Shown here piece after piece: positions 1 to 14,336 of a stretch of 64,000 bases of DNA. Where the stretch lies: NCBI GenBank assembly GCA_021464245.1, contig JADCRB010000070.1:995373-1059372 (forward strand). Direction: 5' to 3'. Below the pieces are notes generated by a model. The model did no database searches and was not told where the DNA came from. It saw only the letters and a program-made list of their open reading frames with translations. The translations under genes were made by a program, and so were the position numbers. This DNA is from Carallia brachiata. Taxonomy: Eukaryota; Streptophyta; Magnoliopsida; Malpighiales; Rhizophoraceae. Each line of letters starts with the position of its first letter. Position 1 is the first letter of the stretch.

Positions 1-3000
1 TCTGTTTCCATTAGCTTTGGTGGGATGCTTATTTTTGCGATGATGCTTGGGCTTGTATCTGATGCAATATCAGAGAAGTTTGATTCCCTAAGAAAAGGAA
101 GGAGTGAAGTAGTTGAGCAAAACCACACCCTAATTCTTGGGTGGAGTGATAAACTAGTAAGTCTGCCTGCCTGTCATATCGTTGCATGACTTGTCTATGA
201 TCCATATTTACATGTAAACCCTTCCTGCAATTTTTATCATTTTTTTGAACAGCTTCCTGAAATTATTTTATAAAATAAAACAGTTGTGCAAAACCATGGT
301 CCAAACCCCAATACTTGTGTAGAGTGATAAACTGGTTAATATCTGACTGCTTTTTATAACTACAATTACTTGTAAGCAATCCCGTGAAGTTATCTTATGA
401 TGTAGTGTTAATTTAAGAAAATTGAAACAGAGCAAGTTACATGTAAACTATTCTTGAAGTTATTACATCAGAGTGTTAGTTGTCAAAGGATTAAAAACAA
501 AGAGGTTACCTGTGTCACTCTCACTTTAATATGGAATTTTGGTGGAGATTCTCCACCCTAGCGAGTATATGTACATGGTGATGCACCTGCGGTATCTTCT
601 TGCAAATGTGCTTTCCATGGATACCAATTATTTTGTTGCAAAACCAGGGATCTTTGCTAAATCAGCTTGCCATTGCCAATGAGAGTTTGGGAGGAGGGAT
701 TGTTGTCGTGATGGCTGAACGGGATAAAGAGGAGATGGAAACAGACATTTCTAAAATGGAGTTTGACTTCAAAGGAACGTCTGTCATATGCAGAAGTGGG
801 AGTCCTCTAATTCTTGCTGATCTTAAAAAGGTATGAGAATTTTCTTTGTTAGTTGTCATTATCTGAAACTAAATGTTATATATTTGTCTTTCTTTATAGG
901 TGGAGTGTATGCTGATGGTTTTTTTCTCATTGTAAACTAGCCTTTTGTTCTTAGCAATTTCTTTGTGCAACCTTTCTGTGTTTGATGATCCCATATAATG
1001 AGTTGCCACTAATACTTCCTTCATGGCAGTGCCTACACTGTGGTTGCTAACGCTTAGATATTTTCAGGTATCTGTCTCTAAAGCTCGTGCAATAATTGTG
1101 CTTGCTGAAGATGGAAATGCTGATCAGGTCTTCCTGAGTCAAATAATTTATATGACGCATGCTTTGATTAAGCACCATTTTTTTTTTTTTTAACTGTGGT
1201 GTGATTTGTAACAGAGTGATGCCCGTGCATTGAGAACAGTCTTAAGCCTAACAGGAGTAAAGGAAGGCCTCAGAGGGCACATTGTGGTGGAACTAAGTGA
1301 TCTTGACAATGAGGTCCTCGTGAAACTTGTTGGTGGAGACCTTGTTGAAACCGTTGTAGCTCATGATGTAATTGGCCGATTGATGATTCAATGTGCTCGG
1401 CAGCCAGGACTCGCTCAGGTTTTACTTACTGAAACCATAACAACTTGGTCCTTTCCTTGTTTATGTGCTTTGTCCTACTGGATTGTTTTGCTGCATTTGA
1501 TTATAGCTTCATAGACTATTTTGCCGTGTCTTTGTTCCTATTACAATTAAGTACTTGCTATGACAGATATGGGAAGACATCCTTGGTTTTGAAAATTGTG
1601 AGTTCTACATAAGAGATGGCCACAGTTGGATGGTATGCAATTTGAGGATGTGCTACTCAGTTTTCCTGATGCAATACCTTGTGGAGTCAAGGTTGCATCA
1701 TGTGGTGGTAAGATCATCATGAATCCTGATGATGCATATGTTCTACACGAAGGCGATGAAGTGCTCGTTATAGCAGAAGATGATGATACCTATGCCCCAG
1801 CAGCATTACCTATGGTGCTTTCACTTTCCTTCCAAAAACAAAGATATTGAATAGATTGCTTGTCGTTTTGGCAACCTTATCATCCTCTTTGCTCTGTGAT
1901 CCTATGTGCTGCATGCATAGTAGGCTTATTAGATGAAATAATGAAATCAACATTATTGATTACTGGTAAACATATATATTTAGAATGAAAAAGAATAAGG
2001 TGCTGGACCAGACATGTATCTAGCTTGCATGATTTGTTTCTATATTATTAGTGATCATGATTCTCTCTCTCTCTCCCTTCCTCTTTCGGTTTTGTCTTAG
2101 AATGCTTGTTGATGTTTGTGGTTCAGGCAATCCATGCTATGTAATTGCCATACTTGCTTGAAATCTTTTCGAGTGATCCCAGTCTTAACCTTCTCTACTC
2201 AGTACTTCATCTTATAGATGTAATATTTTAAAGAAACTAGATTCCCAAAGATAACAAGAGCATACATGTTATGCCCTTGATCTGGCATTAATAAATAAAC
2301 CTGGAGAATATGAAAGAGAAGGAAAACAAGGAGTTACTTGAGCCCAATTTCTTAAGGAAAACTTTGAAGTTTGTGCACAACAGGATGACGCCTTAGGTGG
2401 AAACTAAGTGGGCGTAGCATAGTTAAGGGAACTTATATAATATAACCAATTTCATTCAGGTCAAAGAAGCATCATTCATACACATTGTCCGGCCAGCAAG
2501 AAAGCCACAGAAGATTCTACTTTGTGGATGGAGGAGGGATATTGATGATATGATAGTGGTAAGTTCTTTCCATGAAGCCCCTAATTCGTTCTTTTCTTCA
2601 ACTGAATGCTGCAGGTATGGAGAGGAAGTCTGCCCAAAGACTTCATTATTCCAAAGTCTGCAGAAAGGATACTTTTTTGTGGTTGGCGACGAGATATGGA
2701 AGATATGATTATGGTAATGTACAAGAAATTTGCAATCATCCTCCCATTATTCCTTGGGTGGAACAAGGTGGTGGTAGACAGTTCAAACTTCTTCTAGTTC
2801 GATATATTACCACTCTCGGTTGCAGAAATTTTGGTTTTTATTTAAGATTCGACCCCTTACCAGCAAGCCTTTAAATTTTAGCAAAAACTCTACTCACTGT
2901 TGTTGACAGTTGAACATCAATCATCGGACTCTAAAGGTTAAAACAAACTTAATCACCTTTTACCATTCTTTGTTTAAATTATGCAACGGATGGAAAGCCC

Positions 3001-5209
3001 CTTTTTCCAAACACTTGCCTTAAGACTCTGCTCAATACTTTTCATCTTTTCCTTTTTTTTTTTTTTTTTTTTTGAAAAAAATACTTTTAGGAATAGGTAC
3101 TTCATTTTAAATTGGCTGTACGCAAGATTCGTCTGCACACTGATATTTGCTAGTAAAACAGAAAGAAAAGTTTTGTTACCATCTTTTGTACTTCTCATGT
3201 AAAATCAGACTGGCTTTCATGTGGTGTCACATCCTAACAAGTCCTTGAAATGAATATGCTTTTGTTAACTGTCACTTGTTCCCAAAGATTCATTGTTGAC
3301 TAAACTTAGTTCTATAACCTGTGCAACTTTGAGTTTGCGCTTTTTTGACACCTCTTTTCTATTTGTAACATTGTGTTTAACAATTTAGTCATTCATGTTA
3401 CTCAAACATCTGCCAGTACTTCTACCTTTCTAAATGGAATTTTTTTAGGCTAGTGTACTTTTCTTTTCTTCACCTTCTTTGAAGTGCCCTTATCTTTGCT
3501 ATTATGTTCCTTGATCTCACAGGGGCAGTAAAATCCAAAAGTTATGTTTGAAGATGGATTTTCGTTCATACTGTTCTATTTTATTTTTATTTTTCTTTTG
3601 TATTTTCTTTTACCTTTGTGTCACTAACAATATAGGTTACTCATCTATGCTTGTTAGGTATTGGATGCCTTCCTAGCACCTGGTTCAGAGCTCTGGATGT
3701 TCAATGAAGTTCCTGAAAATGAGAGGGAAAAGAAGCTTATTGATGGTGGTTTGGACTTTGGCAGGTTGGCGAATATATCATTGGTTAATCGAGAGGGAAA
3801 TGCTGTCATTCGACGTCATTTGGAAAGCCTTCCCTTGGAATCTTTTGATTCAGTAAGTAGCATAACATGCAAAAAATTATACTGCAAAAGTGGGGCCTAA
3901 GTTGTCACCTGCAAACGACAATCGTGTTGCATATTTTACTAATTTGTCTTGATTTCTCTGTTATATGATTGTAACATAGTAACTGCTTCTCGCAGATTTT
4001 GATTTTAGCTGATGAGTCGGTGGAAGATTCAGCCATTCAAGCTGACTCTAGATCTCTCGCCTCACTGCTGTTGATCCGTGATATTCAGGTATTGTGACAT
4101 TCGATCTAACTAAATTTTAGCTACTGGACTATGAAACTTATTTTTGATTGCGGTATGCTCTTGTTGTCTGTTGTTGTCCTTGTGAGAACTATTCTGGTCA
4201 CTGTTCTTCAAAGAATGTTTCCTGCTTTGCCTCCCCAGTACCACTTCTTGATAAACATCATGTTTAGTTCACATTTCCCATAGCACTTATAGCAGGGTGT
4301 GATGACTGAAAAGTAAGCCCCATCAAATGACGAGTTGATGATATTTTGTCAGTGTGTGTATAGTGGTGAATAAAGCTCAACGTGTGAAAGAAAAAGCTTT
4401 CATGAAGTTCTTTTCCCATGATCCAAGAGTCTTATTAAACAGTAACTGTTTGTTCGTTAGAGCTTGTGTGTGCATTTGCTCTGGTTCTCATGATCCTTGC
4501 AGGCAAAGCGTCTTCCATATAGAGAAGCAATGGTGACCCAAGTTCGCAGAGGGAGCCTCTCTCACAGCTCTTGGATTGGAGATATGCAGCAGGCCTCAGA
4601 TAAATCAGTAATAATCAGTGAAATTTTAGACCCAAGGACTAAAAACCTATTATCAATGTCAAAGATCAGTGATTATGTTCTGTCAAACGAGCTTGTGAGC
4701 ATGGCATTAGCAATGGTTGCAGAGGATCGACAGATAAATGATGTACTAGAAGAGCTCTTTGCAGAGGAGGTAATGATTGCATTTGGTCAAATATTTTGGA
4801 TTGATCTGATTCATATCACACGGCAATTCAAACTCTCCGGAGGCAGGGCAAGCCAATCAAAATGTGTAGAACAACCTTTAAGACAGTGCGTCATAATCAC
4901 AGTTTTGCCTGTCTGTTATTGGGTATTTTCACTTGTTTATGACTTGTTAATCATTAGCTCAGCACTCATGAAACTTTTGGCATTGAACAGGGAAATGAGT
5001 TGCAAATAAGGCAAGCAGATCTCTATCTTCGTGAAGGCGAGGAATTGAATTTCTACGAAATTATTTTACGAGCACGTCAAAGGAGAGAGATTGTCATCGG
5101 TTACCGTACAGCTAATGCTGAAAGAGCTGTAATCAATCCGCCAGGTAAAAACGAGAGGCAGAGATGGTCGTTAAAGGATGTCTTTGTGGTCATTGCTGAG
5201 AAGGAATGA
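1..5209 (+). CDS. CASTOR/POLLUX: CASTOR/POLLUX (DMI1)-family ion channel, 3' part, window-truncated
   Basis: The family comprises tetrameric cation channels of the nuclear envelope that support nuclear calcium oscillations and symbiosis signalling. Exons, all phase 0: 1-156, 648-830, 1068-1127, 1215-1418, 1567-1814, then 2460-2558 or 2615-2713, 3658-3852, 3996-4088, 4503-4769 and 4991-5209 (stop TGA 5207-5209). The visible part is about 574 residues of a protein that is usually 820-920. It starts in the last membrane segment (FGGMLIFAMMLGLVSDAISEK) and continues through the RCK-like cytosolic region, with landmarks LILGWSDKL, CRSGSPLILADLKK, CGWRRD, REGNAVIRRHLESLPLE and VLSNELVSMALAMVAED, ending WSLKDVFVVIAEKE. 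Exon 1567-1814 is 248 nt where phase-0 borders demand a multiple of three. One A appears missing near 1611, giving a stop at 1720-1722. I cannot decide between CASTOR and POLLUX. The 5' exons lie outside the window. Confidence 0.92.
2460..2558 (+). other. Alternative exon A of the channel gene (99 nt, phase 0/0)
   Basis: Acceptor ttcattcag is at 2459 and donor gtaagt follows at 2559. The exon encodes 33 residues starting VKEASFIHIV and ending CGWRRDIDDMIV. It aligns end to end with the next exon (2615-2713), sharing the pattern I-L-x-C-G-W-R-R-D-x-x-D-M-I-x at the C-terminal half, while the N-terminal halves differ. Either exon joins in frame to the upstream exon ending ...ALPM and to the downstream exon starting VLDAFLAPGSE. 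Confidence 0.8.
2615..2713 (+). other. Alternative exon B of the channel gene (99 nt, phase 0/0)
   Basis: Acceptor aatgctgcag ends at 2614 and donor gtaatg starts at 2714. The exon encodes 33 residues starting VWRGSLPKDF and ending CGWRRDMEDMIM. It has the same length, phase and core motif as exon A 56 nt upstream, and it resembles the sequence usually seen at this position in CASTOR/POLLUX proteins. The 56-nt spacer has GT..AG ends but is shorter than normal plant introns. Confidence 0.85.
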
Positions 5210-6029
5210 GGAAGTGTAATGCCAAAACCGTAACAGAATGAAAGGGCCATACAACATATGTAGCTGACATGTCACGTTGCACAGAATGCAAAATGGACAG
5301 AATGTACAGTCTCATACGCATTCGTTTATCTTTTTCGTGAGTTTTTTCTTTCTGTATGCGAATATTGCTCCATAATTTAATCTCAAAAGCTTTCATCACA
5401 AGGACAAACAGGTTTTTCAAATTTTTTATTTATTTTCATTTTGTAACGAAGTCTATTGAGTTATGATTTTTTTATATATTTATTTAAAAACTGATGCCTA
5501 GAACTTTAAATTGCTACGTGGGTTAGCACTATTTTAGGATCGCTAGCATTTTCCTTGCCTTATTATTTGTCTACCTTCCCCCGGAATTTTTAATATTGTT
5601 AGAATGTATGGCAATTTTTGGGCTTGGAATTAAAATTATGCTTCAAATACTGTTACCTTGTCCTGTAGAACAATAATCAAGTGAATGAACTATGCCTAAA
5701 GGTGCGTTCTTTGTTTAAGAGGGAAAAAAAACATGGGCAGAAAGAGGCCAAGGGAGAAAGGAAACGTCGTCGTCTTCGCAAATGGGCAGACAAAAGCCAA
5801 AACCCCATAAAAACCCCAGAATGAACCAGGTCCGTCCATTCAATTCAAAAGAAGTTATCCAATCGTATCTTTTTTGGCTTGTCTCTCTCTTATTATGCAC
5901 CCCATGGGGATGGAAGTGAAACAAAACTGAGCGACTGTGGGCAAAAAGGCCATCTTATCTAATAGCTCTTTTCTTCCTATTTTGTAAAACAGAAAGAAGA
6001 TAGCCAAAAAAAAAAGCAAAAAAAAGAAA
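5210..6029. other. Intergenic: channel-gene 3' UTR and bS16 promoter
   Basis: This holds the 3' flank of the channel gene, AT-rich with no further long frame, followed by the purine-rich leader of the bS16 gene (A-rich from about 6000 to the ATG). I see no RNA gene or repeat. Confidence 0.6.
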
Positions 6030-7382
6030 ATGACAGTGAAGATCCGGTTCGCGAGGTTCGGATGCAGGAACCGCCCCTTTTTCAGGATCATTGTTGCCGA
6101 CAGCAAGACCCCAAGAGATGGGAAACCTATCCAAGTCGTTGGCTTCTATGACCCCCTGTCAGGTCTCCCCATTTCTTTTCCTTGTTTTCTTTCCCTCTCT
6201 TGCTTGTTCGCGTTTGGCTTCCTAGAAAATGTTAGAAAATTGAAAACTACAGAGGACTTGGTGCTTCGATGATTTCAAAGATGTTTGCTTTTCTCCGTTA
6301 TAGGTAAGGATGGAGGCAATAAGTACATGGGCCTCAAGTATGACGCAGTCAAGTAAGTCATCTTTGCCCTTTTTTTTTTTTTTTTAAATTCTCTTCTCAA
6401 AATCAAATTTGGGCATTATGTGTATAATGGGTATGTTTGAATCTGATTACTGGTGATAATTACAATTTAGAAACTTCATTTTCGCGTCTTTCTCTCTCTT
6501 GTCTATTTTCAGTACCCAAGTTCAAGTTTTATGCTTTTCAATTTCTTCTTTGCCTTGAATGATGGATAAAGATGAGTTCTTTGCAGTCAAATCATCTGCT
6601 ATATTATTTTCTGGTATTATGCTAGTGCAGTCAGTCTAACTTTGCCAGGTCTGCTGCTTATTCTCCAAAGACTTAACCTTTTAAGAAGAAAGAAATTGTA
6701 CTGGGAATTGGATATAACAGAAGGCGGGAGAGGCATTTGTAACTGTAGCAAAACATGCAATTTCTTAGCTACAGAAGTTCCTTTAACAAAATTTGGATTT
6801 ACTCGAAAATTTCACTTGTAGCATAACAATACAGTTTTAACGTTCATCTGTAGAGCAGATATCTTTGTGGCAATAAGATTCCATTCATACCATTGCTTTG
6901 AGTTTTATGCTTGTAATAACCTGCGAAGCCACTGGCTTACACATAAAAGTTGCATCGGCTGCTAGTACAAGGTCAGGTATCCTTGAGTCAGTGTTGGTAA
7001 TAAAAAAATTTCACTTCCATTTTGCATATCCCTTTTGGCTGGTCCACTCCACCAAGAGGATGGAGTTTTGATAATGTTCCAACTTCACCTTCCAGTGAAG
7101 CATTTACAATGTTTCTAACCGAAGAGTGGGATGAATCTGGTGAAATTATTTCTGCTTATGCGTCCTATGCTTTGTTTTCTTTACTTACTTTTTGCTATGT
7201 TACTTTATAGGTATTGGTTGTCTGTTGGTGCTCAGCCTTCAGATCCCGTGCGACGCATACTTCTCAAAGCAGGTCTGATATCCCCTCCACCGATGGTGGT
7301 AATGGGAGACAAAAGCGGACTGACTGGCTCGCTACCCGTTGATTCTATTGAAGATCCAGAGGAGAAGTCAATTGCCCCCTAA
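6030..7382 (+). CDS. RPS16: 30S ribosomal protein S16 (bS16), organellar
   Basis: This is a structural protein of the bacterial-type small ribosomal subunit in chloroplasts or mitochondria. Three exons, 6030-6162, 6304-6352 and 7211-7382, join in frame (133+49+172 nt) to 117 residues. The start [20 protein letters not shown] carries the S16 signature (VxIRLxRxGxKxxPFYRI). [13 protein letters not shown] and [17 protein letters not shown] follow and complete the S16 fold. The tail ends [10 protein letters not shown]. The length fits plant nuclear S16 copies, which often lack a classical cleaved presequence, so the compartment (plastid, mitochondrion or both) stays open. Intron 2 is 858 nt; an open frame at 7022-7210 inside it has no support as coding. 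No frame defect is seen. Confidence 0.95.
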
Positions 7383-8351
7383 AACATGCCTCTTGGCATT
7401 TTCCCTGTGCTTGAATTTGTGGGGTTGTAGAACTTGACTCCTGTATTTGTGACCTTTACATCCAGATTGTTGAATTACTTGAGATTTATGTTGCTTTTTG
7501 ACGAACTATCATTAATGATATTCCTGGTTTTGCCCATTTCCTTGAACTTGCACTCTTGACATTCTTCAACAGTGCAAAAATGAATTGGGGTGAGGAGGGC
7601 ACCACACAAACGCTCTTCCTGACGTTTTTGTTGCTCACTCCATTACGTTTAGCATATCATATTACTAGTAATCTGGTGCCTATGTCAAACTTGTGAAATT
7701 TGCCTCCGAAGGTTCCAATCCTCCAATGTCACTATAGTCCAGAGCTGCGGAGCCAACTCTGTTCTGTCAATTCTACCTTCTAGATGCAAATATGACATAT
7801 CTCCTTTCCAACATCTCGAGCCAGTTTACTGTCTTCCACTCTCCCACCCATTTAGACCATCTACCATTCGTATGTACCGCTTTGGCGTTGGCTGATAAAT
7901 TCTGACTGTTACAGCTTATATCCGGGAAGCTGTCCTTTGTATGGTGAGGCTCATGCATATAGCAGTGCCCTTCTTAGCATCAAACAAATGGCGTTTCTTG
8001 TTTTTTTATTTGATTCTAATGCCCTTCTTAGCAGCAAACAAGTGCCCTTCTTAGAATCAAAATGGCCTTTTACATACAGAGATACTGTTTTGTTGTACAT
8101 TAGGCAAATTTAGCATGGAATTCATTGATATAAAGTCAAACATTGTCATTCTTGGCTTTGAATTTTTTCAACATTATTCCCATTACTAGAGCTATATTAG
8201 ACGTATCTTGCAGAAGCTAAATTTCAAAACTTTAGAATCTCCCTCGAGTAATTTATTCGAGTACACATCTCTCCATGAAGAGAAAAATTTCAAGGTGAAT
8301 AGGCAGATGTGGAAACTAAACTAAACGGTCAATGTACTTGATTGCTACTGG
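7383..8351. other. Intergenic between convergent genes bS16 and lumen protein
   Basis: This is the 3' flank of bS16 (+) and of the lumen-protein gene (-). Apart from the short repeat at 7965-8063 I see no structured element or credible frame. Confidence 0.55.
7965..8063. repeat. Three dispersed copies of a ~20-bp unit
   Basis: The string TGCCCTTCTTAG followed by (C/A)ATCAAA or CAGCAAACAA occurs three times, at about 7966, 8020 and 8043, in the same orientation. The first two spacings are irregular, so this looks like local duplication by slippage or repair, not a true satellite. Confidence 0.6.
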
Positions 8352-8915
8352 CTACCGAGTTGGTTCACTTATGACCTTCCCTTCCTCTCTTAGCTTACCC
8401 ACCTCTTCTTTCATGGCTTCCTTCCTCTTCTTGCTGGCAAGTACCTTTGCTTGTACACCACTCACATTTGGGTCTATCTTCTCCTTCGGTGGAGGAGGTG
8501 GCGGCCTTCTAGCAGCGTTTGCACTCAATCCACCAACGTTCAAGCCCAGAAAAGCACCTGCTAGGCTCAAGGTTACGGTCCTGCATTACAAACCCCATCA
8601 AAAGAACTACGCTTAGCAACATGTGACAATCCTCACAAATTGCCAAATAGCATTATAGCTGTCGGGACGTGCCCGAGATGAGGACATGACAGACTTAAAA
8701 ATAAAAAACAATGAGGCTTCAATTTCAATACCATTAGAAAAAGCTACCAACCTGCGAAGGACACGTTTGTTTGCTGAGAGGGCTTTCGAATCTTCATGGT
8801 CATGGGAACCCCACACCGCTTGAAACCTTGGAGGTGGAGCGTGTGTTGATGTCCTGTTAGAATTTGTGGAGATGGGTGTTGCAGTAGCTGGTGCTGCGGT
8901 TAGTGAATGGGCCAT
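8352..8915 (-). CDS. Small predicted thylakoid-lumen protein (Tat-type signal), family not recognised
   Basis: Two exons, 8752-8915 and 8352-8580 on the minus strand, splice in phase (164+229 nt) to 130 residues. The N-terminal ~45 residues are rich in Ser/Thr/Ala/Pro with few acids, as in chloroplast transit peptides. Next comes a twin arginine (VLRR, created exactly across the splice junction), then a hydrophobic stretch TVTLSLAGAFLGLNVGGLSA and ANAA, a typical thylakoid processing site. The mature part is only about 50 residues: a proline run (RRPPPPPPKE), then DPNVSGVQAKVLASKKRKEA and a Lys/Glu-rich helix. I infer a Tat-exported lumenal peptide, perhaps photosystem-associated, but I do not recognise the family. 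No frame defect is seen. Confidence 0.75.
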
Positions 8916-10360
8916 GGGATTGTTTTGAATTCAAAAAAAGTCGGGGAGCATTTTTATCCCTTTTTTTTTTAAGGTCAATTGTGATTTGGGATGAAGTTTG
9001 CAAAATCACGGATGGTGTTTTGTGCTCTAGATGGAAAGGACAATGGACATCTATTGGTTGGCTTTAGATAAGGTTTTTAAGTCTTTAGGTCTAGGTGGAT
9101 CCTTTTGGTGCATGTACTGTTAACTTGAAGGAAGAATCGTCCTTTACTTGTATTCTATTCTTAAGGGCTGAATGTCCATTCTACATATGGCACTAAATAT
9201 GGCTTCTTGGCTATGGACCTTGATGAATACATGCTGCTGCACCATTAGTATGTGGATCGTAAACAACGTTTTAAGGAGATGTTTTTACCAAGGCTTCCTG
9301 AGTGGAGCCTAACTCAATTAAGATTTATTATGATTGGTTTATGTTACATGAGGTCAATGTACAAAAGTCGGACGAATGGTAGATTTTTTAAATAAATTCT
9401 TTTATTACTGTTTTTGAAAAGAAAGACTATAGTGACTAAAAATTTAAATATCTAATTTTGATATTTTAAGTTCTACTTTAAAATTTTAAAAAATTTAAAT
9501 TTACATTTTTGAGTTTTTAGGTTTTGATTTTCATAAATAAGACATGACGCTTATAAGAATAAGTAAAATTATTTTTCATTGTATAACTTACAAATTTTAT
9601 AGTAACAAAAAATAAAATCTTTCGACACAGAGCTGACCTTTAAACATGTTTTTTGTGCTATTATCATTTATGATACCAGTAAAGCAATCAAATTTTGCAG
9701 GGTTTTTGGCGTGCGGGTAGAAGGATATTTAACCGCACCAACTTGTTAAAAACGAAGAGCATCATTTGCTTGGTTCGGGCCATCAGCTCAATTTGCCCCA
9801 CCTTCTCCTCCTAAAAACGAAGTGCGTCGTTTGGAACAAAACCGTCAGTCCACCAAAAACATTTAAAACAATAAATATAAAATAAAAATAAAAAAAAAAA
9901 ACACTAATTTAACTCTTGGTAAATACGTGCTGGCGTTTCTATGAAGTCGGCCTAATGGATAATAAATTGAAGTTGTTGGCCGTTACTGCCGACAAATTTT
10001 GTGTGAATGATTTAAGCAACAAGATGTCCAGATCGACGCTGCTATCTTGATCTACCAAACGCAGAAACCACCTACCTAATTATTGCTCCCATTAAAAGAA
10101 AAAGCTGAGGGAAAAAAAAAAAAGACAAAACGCACACAAGAGACTGCAAGTGGTCAAAACTGAAATTGCATTTCATAGCTAGCCAGCCGAAAATCCAAAA
10201 TCCTTACAGGTAAAAGGGGATGCTCGAGCATTCAAACTTGCACGAAACAATTATCGAAAATAGCTTCAAAGAAACTTGGATCAAATAAAACCTAAGCAGC
10301 ATGTATACTGATGAAAGTTGACGATTTTTGAGCTCAAATTCCTGCCTACTAATTTCGTTT
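8916..10360. other. Intergenic, upstream of the lumen-protein gene
   Basis: This is the promoter side of the lumen-protein gene and the 3' flank of RPL5. It is AT-rich after about 9380. Two similar stretches, AAAACGAAGAGCATCATTTG (9758) and AAACGAAGTGCGTCGTTT (about 9815), form a weak direct repeat. No gene is supported. Confidence 0.5.

Positions 10361-14336
<3,976 letters not shown>

Noticed and set aside
2559..2614. Reading the 56-nt spacer as coding so that exons A and B form one long exon
   Set aside because: 56 nt is not a multiple of three, so retention would shift the frame, while either exon alone fits perfectly.
7022..7210. 62-codon frame in bS16 intron 2
   Set aside because: It lies wholly in an intron with clear splice sites, and no homology is recognised.
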